A DNA stretch of 41,386 nt from Candidatus Sumerlaeota bacterium (GTDB taxonomy: Bacteria; Sumerlaeota; Sumerlaeia; SLMS01; JAHLLQ01), in the NCBI GenBank assembly GCA_030156535.1, contig JASGMJ010000033.1:1-41386 (forward strand), in the 5' to 3' direction. The notes below the pieces were generated by a model. The model was not told where the DNA came from and ran no database searches. It worked only from the letters and a program-made list of their open reading frames with translations. The first letter of the stretch is position 1. Each line of letters begins with the position of its first letter. This document shows positions 39,840 to 41,386 of the stretch, one piece after another. Made by a program: the position numbers and the translations under genes.

Positions 39840-41386
39840 TCAGTGATTCATCGAATCCAGGAAGTCGGCGTTGTTCTCGGTCTTGCGCATCTTCGACAGC
39901 AGGAACTCGACGGCTTCCACGGTGTTCAGTTCGTTCAGGATCTTGCGCAGCAGCGGTCGCGCTCGGGAATCAGCAGCTCCTCCTTGCGCGTGCCCGAACG
40001 CATGATCTCGATCGAGGGGTAGATGCGGCGGTCCGAGAGCTGGCGCGACAGGTGCACCTCCATGTTGCCGGTGCCCTTGAACTCCTCGAAGATGATGTCG
40101 TCCATGCGCGAGCCCGTCTCGATCAGCGCCGTCGCCATGATCGTCAGCGAGCCGCCTTCCTCGACGTTGCGCGCGGCGCCGAAGAAACGCTTGGGCTTGT
40201 GCAGCGCGTTGGCGTCGATGCCGCCGGAAAGCACCTTGCCCGAGGCGGGCGTCACCGTGTTGTACGCGCGCGCCAGACGCGTGATCGAGTCGAGCAGGAT
40301 CACGACGTCGCGGCCGTGTTCGACGAGGCGCTTGGCCTTCTCGATCACCATTTCGGCGATCTGAACGTGGCGCTCGGCGGGTTCGTCGAACGTCGAGCTG
40401 ATCACCTCGCCCTTCACGGTGCGTTCCATGTCGGTGACTTCCTCGGGGCGCTCGTCGATGAGCAGCACGATGAGGAAGACCTCCGGGTGGTTCGTCGTGA
40501 TGGCGTTGGCGATGTCCTGCAGCAGCACCGTCTTGCCCGTGCGGGGCTGGGCGACGACGAGCGCGCGCTGGCCCTTGCCGACCGGCGTCAGCAGGTCCAT
40601 GAAGCGCGTCGTCATCTTCGTCTTCACGGTTTCGAGCTTGAGCCGTTCGTCGGGGTACAGCGGCGTCAGGTTGTCGAAGAGAATCTTCTCGCGCGCGGCG
40701 CGCGGGTCCTCGCCGTTGATCGTCTCGACCTTGAGCAGCGCGAAGTAGCGCTCGCCCGGCTTGGGCGGGCGGACGGCACCGATGATCGTGTCGCCCTTGC
40801 GCAGGCCGAAGCGGCGAATCTGAGAGGGCGAAACGTAGATGTCGTCCGGCGACCACACGTAGTTGTAGCTGGCCGAGCGCAGAAAGCCGAAGCCGTCGGA
40901 GAGAATTTCGAGCACGCCGTGGGCAATCATCTGCCCGTTGCGCGAGGACGTGGCGCGCAGAATCTGGAAGATGAGGTCCTGTTTGCGCATCCCGGCGGCG
41001 TTCTCGACGTTCATGGCCTGGGCCATCTTCGAGAGCTCGGCGGCCGTCATGCGCTTGAGGTCGGCAAGGTCGAGCACCTCGGGGAAAGCCGAGTTGTCGA
41101 CTTCAGCGGGCGCCTGCTCCGCGGTGTCCCCGCTGTTTCCGGCTGCTTCTTCCTCGGTGGCGGGGGCAGCGGCCGCGGCCGCAGCGCGGCGCGGACGGCG
41201 CGTACGCGTGGGAGCGGCTTGCTGCTCCTCTTCCTCCTCATCGTCGAACAGATCGGCCGACAGCGTGTCGGGATCGTAGGGGTTGCCTTCGGCATCGAGG
41301 GGCAGGGGCTGGCGCGGCGTCGAACCGCCGGAACCGCCACCCGTGCCGCGGCGCTTGCGGCGGCGCTTGGTGCCTTGGGTATTGCC
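39840..41386 (-). CDS. rho: Transcription termination factor Rho: 5'-partial, frame broken near 3' end
   Basis: Hexameric RNA helicase that ends transcription. The reading frame runs past the window edge, so the true start lies beyond 41386; it begins here in a Lys/Arg/Gly-, Glu- and Ala-rich extension of about 110 residues. The Rho_N fold follows ([17 protein letters not shown]), then the cold-shock RNA-binding domain ([15 protein letters not shown]), and the ATPase with Walker [19 protein letters not shown], the Q/R-loop region ([18 protein letters not shown]) and [15 protein letters not shown]. At 39954-39955 the frame shifts: the original frame stops at 39935, while [19 protein letters not shown] continues in another frame to 39840. 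See findings. The break may be a sequencing error or a real mutation. Confidence 0.88.

Noticed and set aside
41078..41386. Rho starting at the GTG at 41077
   Set aside because: The same frame stays open through a typical low-complexity Rho N-terminal extension to the window edge, so the start lies outside.

Overview
This is a gene-dense, GC-rich stretch of a bacterial chromosome, with no tRNA, rRNA, CRISPR array, prophage or transposase gene that I can see. The organism looks like a diderm that makes lipopolysaccharide. It carries lpxA, an LptD-like assembly protein, an O-antigen-ligase-type membrane protein, family 2 and family 9 glycosyltransferases, two polytopic sugar-transferase-like proteins and several Sec or lipoprotein signals. 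Starts are mixed ATG/GTG/TTG. The long PilZ, HEAT-repeat and envelope proteins and the intergenic hairpin clusters are reminiscent of poorly cultured lineages such as Sumerlaeota or PVC relatives. That placement is an inference; the sequence alone does not fix the phylum.

Layout. 1-787 holds no convincing gene. 788-4590 carries housekeeping genes: udk (+), sppA then accD (-), and dapF (+). 4890-9151 (+) has a secreted pullulanase and an orphan NtrC-type regulator. 9186-11376 (-) has a cysteine-cluster protein and a GT-C-like membrane protein. 11632-15932 (+) pairs the LptD-like protein with the O-antigen ligase. A block of three perfect hairpins and a terminator separates these from glgC and a 901-residue HEAT-type protein (-). 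20469-24660 (+) is a run of HIT, PilZ, GT9 and GT-C genes. 24728-27924 (-) is the conserved glmU-prs-rplY order, bounded by strong intrinsic terminators on both sides.

28071-36299 (-) is the most unusual region. It holds a probable envelope gene cluster: an acidic TPR protein, a BFD-like iron-sulphur protein, a bitopic membrane protein, a secreted protein with four 15-residue ADPFG repeats, a tail-anchored protein, a 1066-residue lipoprotein built of about twelve ~72-residue helical repeats, a 43-residue membrane peptide, and a soluble distant paralogue of the tail-anchored protein. I recognise no function for most of these. They look like parts of one uncharacterised envelope complex.

36503-41386 contains an S41 peptidase (+), then on the minus strand rho (5' end outside the window, reading frame broken near its 3' end), a terminator, lpxA and an overlapping family 2 glycosyltransferase.

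Taken together the genes cover LPS synthesis and export, glycogen/alpha-glucan metabolism (glgC, pullulanase), nucleotide and cell-wall precursor supply (udk, prs, glmU, dapF) and envelope maintenance (sppA, S41 peptidase, the uncharacterised cluster).
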